From assembly GCF_039523075.1 (NCBI RefSeq), contig NZ_BAAAEP010000024.1, positions 1-64,000 of the forward strand: 64,000 nucleotides of DNA, written 5' to 3'. This DNA comes from Caenispirillum bisanense. Its GTDB lineage: Bacteria; Pseudomonadota; Alphaproteobacteria; Rhodospirillales; Rhodospirillaceae. Of the stretch, positions 55,030 through 63,616 are shown one piece after another (within the stretch, counting starts at the first letter, position 1; every line of letters starts with the position of its first letter). The translations under genes were made by a program, and so were the position numbers. Under the pieces are notes generated by a model that did not search any database, was not told the origin of the DNA, and worked only from the letters and a program-made list of their open reading frames with translations.

Positions 55030-55671
55030 ATGACCGCCATCATCGCCCGCTTCGCCGGCCGCCTGCGCGGCTGGCTCGCCGCCGGCCTTGCCGCCACCCT
55101 GGTCGCCGCCTGCACCCAGGCGCCGCCGGTGCCCGAATTCGCCGACATCCGCTACACCAACAAGCCGGCCATGATGTTCCAGGCCAACGACATGGTGGTG
55201 GCGTCGGACTTCCAGCCCAGCTTCCAGCCGCCGTTCGTGGAACACCTGATGCCGCTGCCGCCCGAACGCGCCCTGCGCACCTGGGCGCAGGACCGCATCA
55301 CCGTTTCCGGCCAGAGCGGCGTGCCGGGCGACGTGGGCGGCCTGCGGGTGGTGCGGTTCGTCATCCGCGACGCCAGCGTGCGCGAGGAACGGCTACAGAC
55401 CCAGGCCGGCGTGCGCGGCTTCCTGACCGATGAACAGGCCTGGCGCTACACCGCCCACATCCATGCCGACGTGGAAGTGCTGCGCGACCGCACCGTCATC
55501 GCCAGCGCCACCACCGAGGGCCACCGCTCCCGCACCCTCGGCGAGAAGGCCAGCCTGAACGAGCGCGAGGAGATGTGGTACAGCCTGGTGGTCGACCTGA
55601 TGCAGGACTTCGACGCCGCCATGAGCCAGAACGTCCGCCAGCACCTGGGCGAGCATCTGGTCAGCCGCTGA
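55030..55671 (+). CDS. lipoprotein of unknown function
   Basis: A 213-residue protein with a lipoprotein-type signal ending LVAACTQAPPVP (lipobox A-A-C, Cys about residue 28). The mature part contains ALRTWAQDRITVSGQSG, GLRVVRFVIRDASVREERL and a long helical C-terminus EEMWYSLVVDLMQDFDAAM, a pattern seen in outer-membrane or periplasmic lipoproteins of the YajG type. The assignment to any family is uncertain. It ends just before a strong terminator. Confidence 0.78.
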   Translation: MTAIIARFAGRLRGWLAAGLAATLVAACTQAPPVPEFADIRYTNKPAMMFQANDMVVASDFQPSFQPPFVEHLMPLPPERALRTWAQDRITVSGQSGVPGDVGGLRVVRFVIRDASVREERLQTQAGVRGFLTDEQAWRYTAHIHADVEVLRDRTVIASATTEGHRSRTLGEKASLNEREEMWYSLVVDLMQDFDAAMSQNVRQHLGEHLVSR

Positions 55672-55705
55672 CCGGCTCCCGGCCGCCAGCGGCCACATGC
55701 GACAA

Positions 55706-55740
55706 GGGGCGCCAGCCGGAACCCGGCGGCGCCCCTTTTC
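55706..55740. terminator. Rho-independent terminator
   Basis: GGGGCGCC (55706-55713) pairs with GGCGCCCC (55728-55735), with an inner GCCGG/CCGGC stem, and is followed by TTTT. It ends the lipoprotein transcript on plus. Confidence 0.85.
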
Positions 55741-55744
55741 CGTG

Positions 55745-55995
55745 TCAGCCGCCGCTGCGACGGCGGGCGAGGATGTAGAAGGCGATGCCGGTCAGCCCGG
55801 CGATCCAGCCGAGCCCGCCGAGGATGTCGTGCAGCCGCACCTTCTCCTCGTAAGCCTCCAGCTGCTCGCGCAGGGGGTTGACCTCGCGGGCGACGGCGCG
55901 GGCGATGGTGTCTTCCAGCATCTCCGCATCGAAGGCCGCCAGGGCACCGCCCGCCGCGCCTGCCGCCGCCCCGCCGCCGCCGGCGGTGAAGGCGG
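55745..55995 (-). pseudogene. C-terminal fragment of a nickel-transport-like membrane protein
   Basis: The reading frame that ends with the stop at 55745 gives a sound C-terminus: MLEDTIARAVAREVNPLREQ, then LEAYEEKVRLHDILGGLG, then WIAGLTGIAFYILARRRSGG. It consists of a helical linker and one membrane segment with a basic tail. This ending reminds me of NikL-like nickel/cobalt uptake accessory proteins, which would suit a urease-positive host, but I am not certain. Upstream the frame enters the poly-G/poly-C tract, and the rest of the gene is not present on the other side. It is truncated by that junction rather than by a biological event. Confidence 0.5.
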
Positions 55996-56094
55996 CGGCG
56001 GGGGGGGCGGGGGGGGGGGGGGGGCGGGGCGGGGGGGGGGGGGGGGGCCCCCCCCCCCCCCCCCCCCCCCGCCCGCCGCCGCCGCGCCCGCCCA
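55991..56094. other. poly-G then poly-C tract, probable assembly artefact
   Basis: About 50 bases that are almost all G (to about 56047) switch directly to about 23 C (56048-56070), and then to a GCC-rich stretch. Such a run does not occur elsewhere in the window. Sequences on the two sides do not belong to one reading frame. See finding. Confidence 0.75.
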
Positions 56095-56197
56095 TGCCCG
56101 CTCGCGCCAGTTCCTGGCCTTCGAGCAGCTGCTGCACGAGGTGGCCCCGGCCGCCGCCGTCGCCGCCGGAACCGCCCGCTCGCCGGCCTTCCAATAA
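56095..56197 (+). other. possible C-terminal fragment of a plus-strand gene
   Basis: The frame to the right of the tract ends ...SRQFLAFEQLLHEVAPAA and stops with TAA at 56197. It looks like a real protein end, but the upstream part is lost in the poly-G/C junction. Not recognised. Confidence 0.3.
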
Positions 56198-56279
56198 GAG
56201 GTACGTCATGAAGCCGAATGGACGCCGCCGCGGCCGGCTCCCTACCATCATCGCCGGTGCCACAGCGGAGCGACCCGTC

Positions 56280-56831
56280 ATGTTCAGGAAGGCCATCGCC
56301 GCCATCGCCGCCGCCGTCTGCGCCGCCACCCTGGCCGCCGGCCCGGCCGCGGCCTCGGGCAAGGAGCGCATCGTCGGTCCCTACTGGAACCCGCACACCA
56401 AGTCCTACTTCGCGCTCATCGACACCACCGAGACGGGCCTGCGCTGGAGCCAGGCGGCCAAGCTGGCCACCACCCGCCACTACAAGGGCGCCCAGGGCCG
56501 GCTGGCGGTCATTCCCGACCGCCAGACCCATGACTTCATCATGGAAAAGTTCGGCCGCGCCTTCAACGACGACACCTGGATCGGCCTGCGCTACTTCTGC
56601 GCCTTCCGCAAGCTGATGTGGGTGAACGGCGAGGAGTTGTCCCACAACCCGGTCGGCGTCTGGCATGTGCAGTGGTTCCGCGATGAATCCACCACCTGCT
56701 CCACCACCGGCGGCATGCAGTACATGCCGGTCTATTACCGCCACATGGGCGCCGGGGCCACCTGGCAGGCCTCGGGCGAGATCAAGCGCTTCTACGACTA
56801 CCTGATCGAATATCCGACCGGGAAGCAGTGA
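56280..56831 (+). CDS. secreted C-type-lectin-fold protein
   Basis: A 183-residue protein with a signal peptide (MFRKAIAAIAAAVCAATLAA, cleavage near AAASGK). The mature part has the order of a C-type lectin-like domain: KSYFALIDTTETGLRWSQAA, the GRLAVIPDRQTHDFI block, DDTWIGLRYFCAFRKLMWVN (the W-I-G-L core) and a C-terminal strand region with a CSTTGG. Only two Cys remain after the signal. Such domains bind carbohydrate or protein in periplasm or medium. It is the first gene of a four-gene operon that continues 4 bases later. An upstream ATG at 56208 was not preferred because it precedes the signal peptide. Confidence 0.8.
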   Translation: MFRKAIAAIAAAVCAATLAAGPAAASGKERIVGPYWNPHTKSYFALIDTTETGLRWSQAAKLATTRHYKGAQGRLAVIPDRQTHDFIMEKFGRAFNDDTWIGLRYFCAFRKLMWVNGEELSHNPVGVWHVQWFRDESTTCSTTGGMQYMPVYYRHMGAGATWQASGEIKRFYDYLIEYPTGKQ

Positions 56832-56835
56832 CCCG

Positions 56836-58593
56836 ATGGGCGCGCTCTACGCCGTTTCCGGGCTGCCGCTGGACCGCCTGACCGCCGCCGCCGAGCGCCT
56901 GGAAGACGGCCTGCGCCGCCAGGGCTTCGCCGCCCCCCTGCGGCTGGCGGGCAGCGCCGGCATCATCGGCGTCTGCCCGCCGCTGGCCGGCGGCGGCGGC
57001 CCCCTGGTGTATGAGTGCGCCAGCGCCCCCGACGGCACCGAAGGCGGCGCCATCGTCGCCGCCGGCACCCTGTTCTATCGCGGCGCCTGCGGCTCGGCGG
57101 CGCTGCCGGCGCTGCTGCGCGACATTGCCGCCGGCACGGTGGCCGAGGCGCTGCTGTGGGGCTGCTTCGCCGTCGCCGCCCTGGTGCGCGGCCGGCTGGT
57201 GGTGTTCAGCGACCGCACCGGCACCTTCCACCTCTATGCCGCCGACGGCGGGCGGCTGGTGTCGTCGTCGTTCCTCGCCCTGGCGGAGGGACTGCCGCGC
57301 CGCAGCGTCGACGTCACCGCCGCCTGGGACTACGTGTTCCACGGCGCCCCCCACGGCGGCATCACGCCGCTGCGGGAAATCAGCCTGCTCGGCCCCGCCA
57401 GCCGCACCACCACCGACCGCGACGGCCGCCAGTTCACCGAAAGCCGCCCCTGCCCGCTGCCCGAGCCCAACGGCGGCGAAACCCTGGAGCAGAGCGCCGA
57501 GCGCTGCCTCGCCATCCTGGACGACCGCTTCGCCGACATCGTGCGCGGCTTCCCCGACCGGGCCGACACCGCCCTGTCCGGCGGCTACGACAGCCGGCTG
57601 ATCCTGGCCCTGCTGCGGCGCCACGGCAGCACGCCGGGCCTGCACGTCTACGGCCGCGCCGACAGCGACGACGTGCGGGTGGCGCGCGCCATCTGCGCCG
57701 GCGAGAAGCTCGCCCTCGACCACACCGACAAGTCCGCCCTGCCGCTGCCCGAGCCGGCGGCCCAGGCGGAGATCGTGCGCCGCAACCTGTTCGCCTTCGA
57801 CGGCTACCCCTGCGACGGCATCTTCGACAGCGGCGCCGACCTCGCCACCCGCAGCGCCCGCTGCGCCGGCGGCCGCCTGGCGCTGAACGGCGGCGGCGGC
57901 GAGGTGTTCCGCAACTTCTTCTACCTGTCCGACCGGGCGCTGACCGCCGACGAGATGCGGCGGGTGTTCTGGCGCCAGTACGATCCCGCCACCGCCGGCG
58001 CCAGCTTCGACGAAGCGGTCTACGGCCGCAGCTTCGCCCGCCGCATCGCCGACACCTTCGGCACCGCGCCGGACCAGCCGCTCGACCGCCAGCGCATCGA
58101 GGCGCTGTACCCCTACTTCCGCTGCCGCTGGTGGATGGGCCACAACACCAGCGTCAACGCCCGCCTGGGCCACGGCCTGACGCCCTTCGCCGACCCCGAG
58201 GTGGTGGGCGCGGCGCTGGCGAGCCCGCGCCCGCACAAGAACTTCGGCCGCCTGCAGGCCATGATCATCCGCCTCGCCGACCCGGCGCTGGCCGCCTACG
58301 GCTCGGCCTACGGCCATGCCTTCGACCGCCGCCCGCCGCTCGCCCGCATGGTGCGCGAGAGCCTGACCTACGTGCGGCCGCCGTGGCTGCGGGCCCGCGG
58401 CTACGGCCTGCGCCGCCGGCCGCAGCCGCTGCCGGCGCTGCTGGCGCCGGGGCGGGTGGGGGCGGTGTTCGGCTCCGGCCTTTCCTATGCCGGCCGCCTG
58501 ATGCGGCTGGAGGCGCTGCACGATGCCGCCCAGCTCAACCGCGCCCTGACCCTGGAAGCGCTGTACCGCCACCTGAATGCCGACTGGGCGTGA
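56836..58593 (+). CDS. asparagine-synthetase-like protein without the N-terminal Cys
   Basis: A 585-residue protein that aligns with AsnB over its length. It begins MGALYAVSGLPLDRL, so the glutaminase nucleophile Cys2 is absent. The ATP-binding PP-loop ALSGGYDSRLILALLRRHG is intact, as are LNGGGGEVFRNFFYLS and WWMGHNTSVNARLGHGLTPF in the synthetase half. It may use ammonia directly, or an amine donor other than glutamine, to form an amide on a sugar acid or peptide. It differs clearly from the true asnB at 42331 and sits in an operon with a CTLD protein, a deacetylase and a beta-helix protein. Confidence 0.82.
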   Translation: MGALYAVSGLPLDRLTAAAERLEDGLRRQGFAAPLRLAGSAGIIGVCPPLAGGGGPLVYECASAPDGTEGGAIVAAGTLFYRGACGSAALPALLRDIAAGTVAEALLWGCFAVAALVRGRLVVFSDRTGTFHLYAADGGRLVSSSFLALAEGLPRRSVDVTAAWDYVFHGAPHGGITPLREISLLGPASRTTTDRDGRQFTESRPCPLPEPNGGETLEQSAERCLAILDDRFADIVRGFPDRADTALSGGYDSRLILALLRRHGSTPGLHVYGRADSDDVRVARAICAGEKLALDHTDKSALPLPEPAAQAEIVRRNLFAFDGYPCDGIFDSGADLATRSARCAGGRLALNGGGGEVFRNFFYLSDRALTADEMRRVFWRQYDPATAGASFDEAVYGRSFARRIADTFGTAPDQPLDRQRIEALYPYFRCRWWMGHNTSVNARLGHGLTPFADPEVVGAALASPRPHKNFGRLQAMIIRLADPALAAYGSAYGHAFDRRPPLARMVRESLTYVRPPWLRARGYGLRRRPQPLPALLAPGRVGAVFGSGLSYAGRLMRLEALHDAAQLNRALTLEALYRHLNADWA

Positions 58594-58640
58594 CGCCGCC
58601 GGCCGCCGGTCGTCCGCTCCGCCAAGGGAGACGCTGCTGC

Positions 58641-59729
58641 ATGTTCGACACCGCCACCCATCGTCCGGCCGCGCTGCCGCCCGGCCACCGCCCGGTGCTG
58701 GCGGTGATCGTCGACACCGAGGAGGAGTTCGACTGGACCCGGCCGCTGTCGCGCGGCAACCGCGGCGTCACCGCCGTCGAGGCGCTGGAGGCCTCGCACG
58801 AGGCGGTCTATGACCGCCTCGGCCTGAAGCCGGCCTATGTCATCGACCATCCGGTGGCGGCGACGCCGTCGTCGGCGCGCATCCTGCGGCGGCTGCAGGA
58901 CGAAGGCCGCTGCGAAGTCGGCACCCACCTGCACCCGTGGGTCAACCCGCCCGATGCCGAGATCGTCACCAGCACCACTTCCTACGCCGGCAACCTGCCG
59001 CCGGAGCTGGAGCATGCCAAGCTGTCGCTGCTGACCGACGTCATCGCCGACGCCATGGGCCGACGCCCCACCCTCTACAAGGCCGGGCGCTACGGCGCCG
59101 GGCCGAACACCTCGGCCATCCTGCACGGCCTCGGCTACACCATGGACGCCAGCGTGGTGCCGTGGGTGAGCTTCGGCGACGACGGCGGCCCCGACTACCG
59201 GGCGGTGCCGGTGCGGCCCTACTGGTTCGGCCCCGGCGGATCGCTGCTGGAGCTGCCGCTGACCAGCGGCTTCTGCGGCCTGCTGCGGCGGCTGGGCCCG
59301 CGCCTGCACGGGCCGGTGACGCGGCCGCTCGGCATGCGCCTGCACCTGCCCGGCATCCTCGCCCGTAGCGGCCTGTTCGAGCGCGTGCGCCTGTCGCCGG
59401 AAGGCTGCACCCTGGCCGAGATGCAGCGCCTGACCCGCGCCCTGCTGAAGGACGGCGTGCAGGTCTTCACCCTCACCTACCACAGCCCGTCGGTGGCGGT
59501 GGGGCACACGCCCTATGTGCGCAGCGAAAGCCAGCGCACCGCCTTCCTCGCCACCATCCGCGCCTATGCCACCTGGTTCCGCGACAGCATGGGCGGCAGC
59601 TTCGCGACGCCGTCGGAGATCCGCAGCCTGATGCTCACCGGCGCCGCCGCCCCGGCCGCCGGCACCGCCGCTGCCGATGGTCGCGCGGCGGACGGCGGCG
59701 CCGCCACCACCACCGCCCGCGTTGCCTGA
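58641..59729 (+). CDS. polysaccharide deacetylase-family protein
   Basis: A 362-residue protein of the NodB-homology class found in polysaccharide loci (WalW-like). The catalytic/metal block AVIVDTEEEFDWTRPLSRGN (about residues 24-43) and GTHLHPWVNPPDAE (the metal His pair, about 94-107) are clear. RPTLYKAGRYGAGPNT follows. These enzymes remove N- or O-acetyl groups from sugars, or act on glycan intermediates. The last 30 residues are Ala/Thr-rich and probably unstructured. It follows the AsnB-like gene by 47 bases, with GGGAG before the start. Confidence 0.88.
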   Translation: MFDTATHRPAALPPGHRPVLAVIVDTEEEFDWTRPLSRGNRGVTAVEALEASHEAVYDRLGLKPAYVIDHPVAATPSSARILRRLQDEGRCEVGTHLHPWVNPPDAEIVTSTTSYAGNLPPELEHAKLSLLTDVIADAMGRRPTLYKAGRYGAGPNTSAILHGLGYTMDASVVPWVSFGDDGGPDYRAVPVRPYWFGPGGSLLELPLTSGFCGLLRRLGPRLHGPVTRPLGMRLHLPGILARSGLFERVRLSPEGCTLAEMQRLTRALLKDGVQVFTLTYHSPSVAVGHTPYVRSESQRTAFLATIRAYATWFRDSMGGSFATPSEIRSLMLTGAAAPAAGTAAADGRAADGGAATTTARVA

Positions 59730-59748
59730 GCCCGTCCGGGAGACCGCC

Positions 59749-61050
59749 ATGACCCTGCTCCGCCGCCCTGCCCCGGCCACCGTCGCCGCCGCCGTCATCG
59801 TTGCGGGCGCCTGCCTGCTGTCGGCCGCCGACGCCCTCGCCCGCGTGCTGGAGGTGGGGCCGGGCCGCCAGTACGAGCGGCCGAGCGACGCCGCCCGCGA
59901 CGTCCGCGACGGTGACGAGGTGGTGATCGCCGCCGGGGTCTATGAAGGCGACGTCGCCGTCTGGCGCGCCAACGACCTGACCATCCGCTCCACCGGCGGC
60001 CTCGCCCACATGAAGAGCAACGGCGCCACCGCCCGCGGCAAGGCGGTCTGGCTGGTCACCGGCGGCGACGTGACCATCAGCGGCATCCAGTTCTCCGGCG
60101 CCGAATCCGCCGACAAGAACGGCGCCGGCATCCGCCTGGAAGGCGCCGGGCCGCTGACCGTGCGCGACAGCGTGTTCCACGACAACCAGATGGGCATCCT
60201 GTCGGGCAACGAGGGCACCGCCCGCATCGTCATCGAGAACAGCGAGTTCTACCGCAACGGCGAGACGGTCAGCGGGTCCTACCGCGTCGGCCACAACATC
60301 TACATCGGCCGCGCCGCCAGCTTCGAGCTGCGGTTCTCGTCGGTCCACCATGCCGTGCGCGGCCACAACGTGAAAAGTCGTGCCGCCCGCAACGTCATCG
60401 CCTACAACGAGATCGCCGACATGATCGACGGCACCTCCAGCTACCTCATCGACCTGCCGGAGGGCGGCGACAGCGTGGTGATCGGCAACGTGCTGCAGCA
60501 GGGGCCGGGCACCGACAACTACACCCTGGTGTCGTTCGGGGCGGAGAAGAAGAACCAGCCCCTCGGCACCCTGTCCATGGCCCACAACACCCTCATCAAC
60601 CAGAACGGCGACGGCATCTTCGTCGCCAACCACGGCACCGAGCCGGCGCTGCTGGTGAACAACCTCTATCAGGGGCCGGGCACGCTGGTGCAGGGGCCGC
60701 ACCGGCAGGAGGCGTTCCTGCACGTGCCGGCGCGCATCGGCGAGAAGGGGGCGGTGGCGACGGTGATGGAGAAGCCGTCGCAGATCCTCAGCGTCGCCAA
60801 GTCGATGATCGCCGACGGCGGCAGCGGCGGCGGGGCCGGCGCCTCGCTCGGCTTCCGCGACCCGCTGCAGCTGGATTTCCACCTCACCGCCCGCTCGCCG
60901 GCGGTGGATGCCGGGCGGGACGCCGGCAGCGCCCCCGACGGCACCAGCCTGACGCCGACCCATGTCTACGTCCACCCGCTGGCCGGCGCCCCCCGCCGCC
61001 AGACCGGCACCGCCCCCGACCTCGGCGCCTATGAGTACGAGGGCGACTGA
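59749..61050 (+). CDS. secreted right-handed parallel beta-helix protein
   Basis: A 433-residue protein with an N-terminal signal (TVAAAVIVAGACLLSAADAL, residues about 9-29). The mature part is made of short repeated beta-strand coils with Asn/Asp/Gly turns (for example DVTISGIQFSGAESADKNG and MGILSGNEGTARIVIENSEF), the right-handed beta-helix pattern of pectate-lyase-like and alginate-modifying proteins. It may cleave, epimerise or bind the polysaccharide handled by its neighbours; no catalytic residues can be assigned. It starts 19 bases after the deacetylase stop and ends the operon. Confidence 0.85.
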   Translation: MTLLRRPAPATVAAAVIVAGACLLSAADALARVLEVGPGRQYERPSDAARDVRDGDEVVIAAGVYEGDVAVWRANDLTIRSTGGLAHMKSNGATARGKAVWLVTGGDVTISGIQFSGAESADKNGAGIRLEGAGPLTVRDSVFHDNQMGILSGNEGTARIVIENSEFYRNGETVSGSYRVGHNIYIGRAASFELRFSSVHHAVRGHNVKSRAARNVIAYNEIADMIDGTSSYLIDLPEGGDSVVIGNVLQQGPGTDNYTLVSFGAEKKNQPLGTLSMAHNTLINQNGDGIFVANHGTEPALLVNNLYQGPGTLVQGPHRQEAFLHVPARIGEKGAVATVMEKPSQILSVAKSMIADGGSGGGAGASLGFRDPLQLDFHLTARSPAVDAGRDAGSAPDGTSLTPTHVYVHPLAGAPRRQTGTAPDLGAYEYEGD

Positions 61051-61082
61051 GCGGCCTTGTCCGCCGCCCGGCCCAAGCGGGA

Positions 61083-61862
61083 TCAGTCCTCGGCCACCGG
61101 CACCGTGTAGTTCAGCGCCAGCCGGCCGCCGTCGGCATAGATGCACTGGCCGGTGACGTAGCTGGCGTCGTCGCTGGCCAGGAAGGCGGCGACGGCGGCG
61201 ATCTCGTCCGGGTCGCCGACCCGGCCGAGCGGCGTGCGGCTGAGGATCTTGGTCATGGCGGCGCGGTCGGTGGCGACGCTCTGGAACACCTCGGTCATGA
61301 TCGAGCCGGGGCCGACCGCGTTGACCCGGATGCCCTTGTCGGCCAGCGCCAGGGCCATGACCTTGGTCAGCTGGTTGACGCCGCCCTTGGACACCACGTA
61401 GGGGGTGATGGTCGGGATCGCCATGACGGCGTTCACCGACGACATGGTGACGATGGCGCCGCCGCCGCCCTGCGCCACCATCTGCCGCGCCACCGCCTGA
61501 CAGCACAGGAACACGCCCTTCAGGTTGACGCGCAGCACGCGGTCGAAATCCTCCTCCGTCAGGTCGAGGAAGTCGCAGCCGTGGACGATGCCGGCGTTGG
61601 CGACCAGCGCATCGACGCGGCCGAAGGCATCCACCGCCGCCGCCACCAGACTGTCCACCTGCGCCTTGCTGCCGACGTCGCAGCGCACGAACAGCGCCTG
61701 CCGGCCCTCGTCCCGCAGCACCTCGGCCGCCGCTTCGCCGCGTTGCTCGTTGACGTCGGACAGCACCACCGGCGCGCCCTCGGCGGCAAAGCGGCGGGCG
61801 CAGGCGAGACCGATGCCGGCAGCGGCGCCGGTGACGATGGTGACCTTGCCGGAAAGGCGCAT
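61083..61862 (-). CDS. SDR-family oxidoreductase
   Basis: A 259-residue classical short-chain dehydrogenase. The NAD(P) motif TGAAAGIGLACARRF (residues 11-25), VANAGIV and the active-site Tyr-Lys in ITPYVVSKGGVNQLTK (about residues 152-167) are all intact, with a Ser in MSSVNAV upstream. D36 in VVLSDVNEQ suggests NAD(H). The C-terminus ends YADGGRLALNYTVPVAED, close to the 3-oxoacyl-ACP or cyclohexanol-type dehydrogenases. Substrate unknown. It is convergent with the beta-helix gene. Confidence 0.9.
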   Translation of the reverse strand: MRLSGKVTIVTGAAAGIGLACARRFAAEGAPVVLSDVNEQRGEAAAEVLRDEGRQALFVRCDVGSKAQVDSLVAAAVDAFGRVDALVANAGIVHGCDFLDLTEEDFDRVLRVNLKGVFLCCQAVARQMVAQGGGGAIVTMSSVNAVMAIPTITPYVVSKGGVNQLTKVMALALADKGIRVNAVGPGSIMTEVFQSVATDRAAMTKILSRTPLGRVGDPDEIAAVAAFLASDDASYVTGQCIYADGGRLALNYTVPVAED

Positions 61863-61966
61863 GGGGAGGCTCCAGTCGTTGTGAAATGCCGACAGCCGCC
61901 CGCCGACGGCGGTCGGGGCGACGTGGCAGGGAATGGTCGGGCGGGACGCCGCGGCGGCGGCGGCCG

Positions 61967-62368
61967 TCAGCGCGGCGTGCGGTCGCCGGTGGCGCGCGGC
62001 GCGGCGATCACCAGGAAACGCACGTCGGCGTCCGACTCGTTGCGGATCTGGTGCGCCTGCTTGGGCGAAACGTGGATGCCGTCGCCCTGCTTCAGCGTGT
62101 AGGTGCGTTCCGCCACCGCCATCACCGCCTCCCCTTCCAGCACATAGAAATACTGGCGGGCGAAGGTGTGGCTGTGGCGCTGTTCGGCGGCGCCGGGCGG
62201 CATGACTTCCTCGGTCACCGTCAGGTCGGTGCCGTCGAGCAGGCGCCAGGCCTGGCTGCGGTGCGGCCCGTCGCCCCAGTAGTAGGGCTCCGCCGCCTCG
62301 CGGTTCATCACCAGCGGCAGCGGCCCGTCGCGGTCGCGCAGGGCCTTCTTGTCGTCGTCCTTGGCCAT
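61967..62368 (-). CDS. cupin-domain protein
   Basis: A 133-residue single-domain cupin. Cupin motif 1 is GAAEQRHSHTFARQYFYVLEGEAVM and motif 2 is GDGIHVSPKQAHQIRNESD, with the three His and Glu of the metal site present. Some members are isomerases of sugar nucleotides, others stress or dioxygenase-like proteins; the substrate cannot be read. It starts at ATG 62368, 17 bases after the pyrD stop, and may be co-transcribed with pyrD. Confidence 0.85.
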   Translation of the reverse strand: MAKDDDKKALRDRDGPLPLVMNREAAEPYYWGDGPHRSQAWRLLDGTDLTVTEEVMPPGAAEQRHSHTFARQYFYVLEGEAVMAVAERTYTLKQGDGIHVSPKQAHQIRNESDADVRFLVIAAPRATGDRTPR

Positions 62369-62385
62369 GGCGTGCGGTCCCTGTC

Positions 62386-63441
62386 CTAGCGGTGATCGGC
62401 GCCGACCGCCTCGGCCACCGAGGCGAAGCCGTCGGCCTTCAGGCACTCGGCCAGTTCGGCCTTGATGGCGGACACCAGCGGCGGCCCGCCGTAGATGAAC
62501 GCCGTATAGAGCTGCACCAGCGACGCGCCGGCGCGAATCTTGGCATAGGCATCGCGGCCGGAGGCGACTCCGCCGACGCCGACCAGCGGGAACCGCCCTT
62601 CCGTCGCCCGCGCCATGCGGCCGAGCAGCGCCGTCGACCGCTCGAACAGCGGCCGGCCGGACAGGCCGCCGGTCTCGCCGCGATGGGCGGAGCGCAGGCT
62701 CTCCGGCCGCTCGATGGTGGTGTTGGAGACGATGAGGCCGTCGACCCCTTCCGCCAGCACCACGGCGGCGATGTCGGCCTCATCCTCCTCGGTCAGGTCG
62801 GGGGCGATCTTCAGCAGCAGCGGCGGCGCGTCGGCGGCCGGCAGCGCCGCGGTGGCGCGGCGCAGCAGCTCGGTCAGCGGCTCGCGGCCCTGCAGGGCGC
62901 GCAGGCCCGGCGTGTTGGGGCTGGAGACATTCAGTGTCAGGAAGTCGGCCAGCGGCGCCAGCCGGCGGATCAGCCGCTCGTAATCGGCGGTCGGGTCGTC
63001 GGTTTCCTTGTTGCGGCCAAGGTTGATGCCGATGATGGTGCGGCCGTAGGCGCGGTGCCGGGCCAGCCGCGCCGCCACCGCCTCCATGCCGTCGCTGTTG
63101 AGGCCGAAGCGGTTGATGACCGCCGCGTCCTCCTCCAGCCGGAACACCCGCGGGCGGGCGTTGCCGGGCTGCGGGCGCGGCGTGACACCCCCCACCTCGA
63201 CGAAGCCGAAGCCGAGTCGCCCCAGGGCGTGCGGGCATTCGGCGTGTTTGTCGAAGCCGGCGGCCAGGCCGATCGGGTTGCTGAACTCGCGGCCCCACAC
63301 GCGGGTGGCGAGGACCGGATCGTCCGGCCGCTTATCCGATCGGACCAGGCCGCAGGACAGGGCCCGAACCGCCAGACGGTGGGCGGTTTCGGGATCGAGG
63401 CGCCGCACCAGCGGCCACGCAAGGCTGTAGAAGGTCGACAT
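62386..63441 (-). CDS. pyrD: dihydroorotate dehydrogenase (quinone), class 2
   Basis: A 351-residue FMN enzyme of the membrane-bound class 2. The N-terminal helices MSTFYSLAWPLVRRLDPETAHRLAVRAL anchor it to the inner membrane; the barrel follows with NPIGLAAGFDKHAECPHALGRLGFGFVEVGGVTPRPQPGN, LTLNVSSPNTPGLRALQG with the catalytic Ser, and VGVGGVASGRDAYAKI. It oxidises dihydroorotate to orotate and passes electrons to quinone. It carries out the step after dihydroorotase in pyrimidine synthesis (see pyrC at 40976). Confidence 0.96.
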   Translation of the reverse strand: MSTFYSLAWPLVRRLDPETAHRLAVRALSCGLVRSDKRPDDPVLATRVWGREFSNPIGLAAGFDKHAECPHALGRLGFGFVEVGGVTPRPQPGNARPRVFRLEEDAAVINRFGLNSDGMEAVAARLARHRAYGRTIIGINLGRNKETDDPTADYERLIRRLAPLADFLTLNVSSPNTPGLRALQGREPLTELLRRATAALPAADAPPLLLKIAPDLTEEDEADIAAVVLAEGVDGLIVSNTTIERPESLRSAHRGETGGLSGRPLFERSTALLGRMARATEGRFPLVGVGGVASGRDAYAKIRAGASLVQLYTAFIYGGPPLVSAIKAELAECLKADGFASVAEAVGADHR

Positions 63442-63616
63442 GGCGGCGGAATTTACCCGAGCCGCCGCCGCTTGACCAGTATGCCCTTACTTTCGTCACC
63501 CTGTCTGATGGCGGGGAGAGGACAGGGGTCGCAAGTTTCCCTTTGGCGTGCCGGTTGAAAATGCCATAAGAGAATTGTGGTGGGGCTTACCCCGTTGGAC
63601 CGTGAGGGGGAAGAGC

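Noticed and set aside
55745..56371. Continuous minus-strand open frame through the poly-G/C tract
   Set aside because: It is open only because the tract encodes Gly and Pro; the part right of the tract is not protein-like, and the tract looks artefactual.
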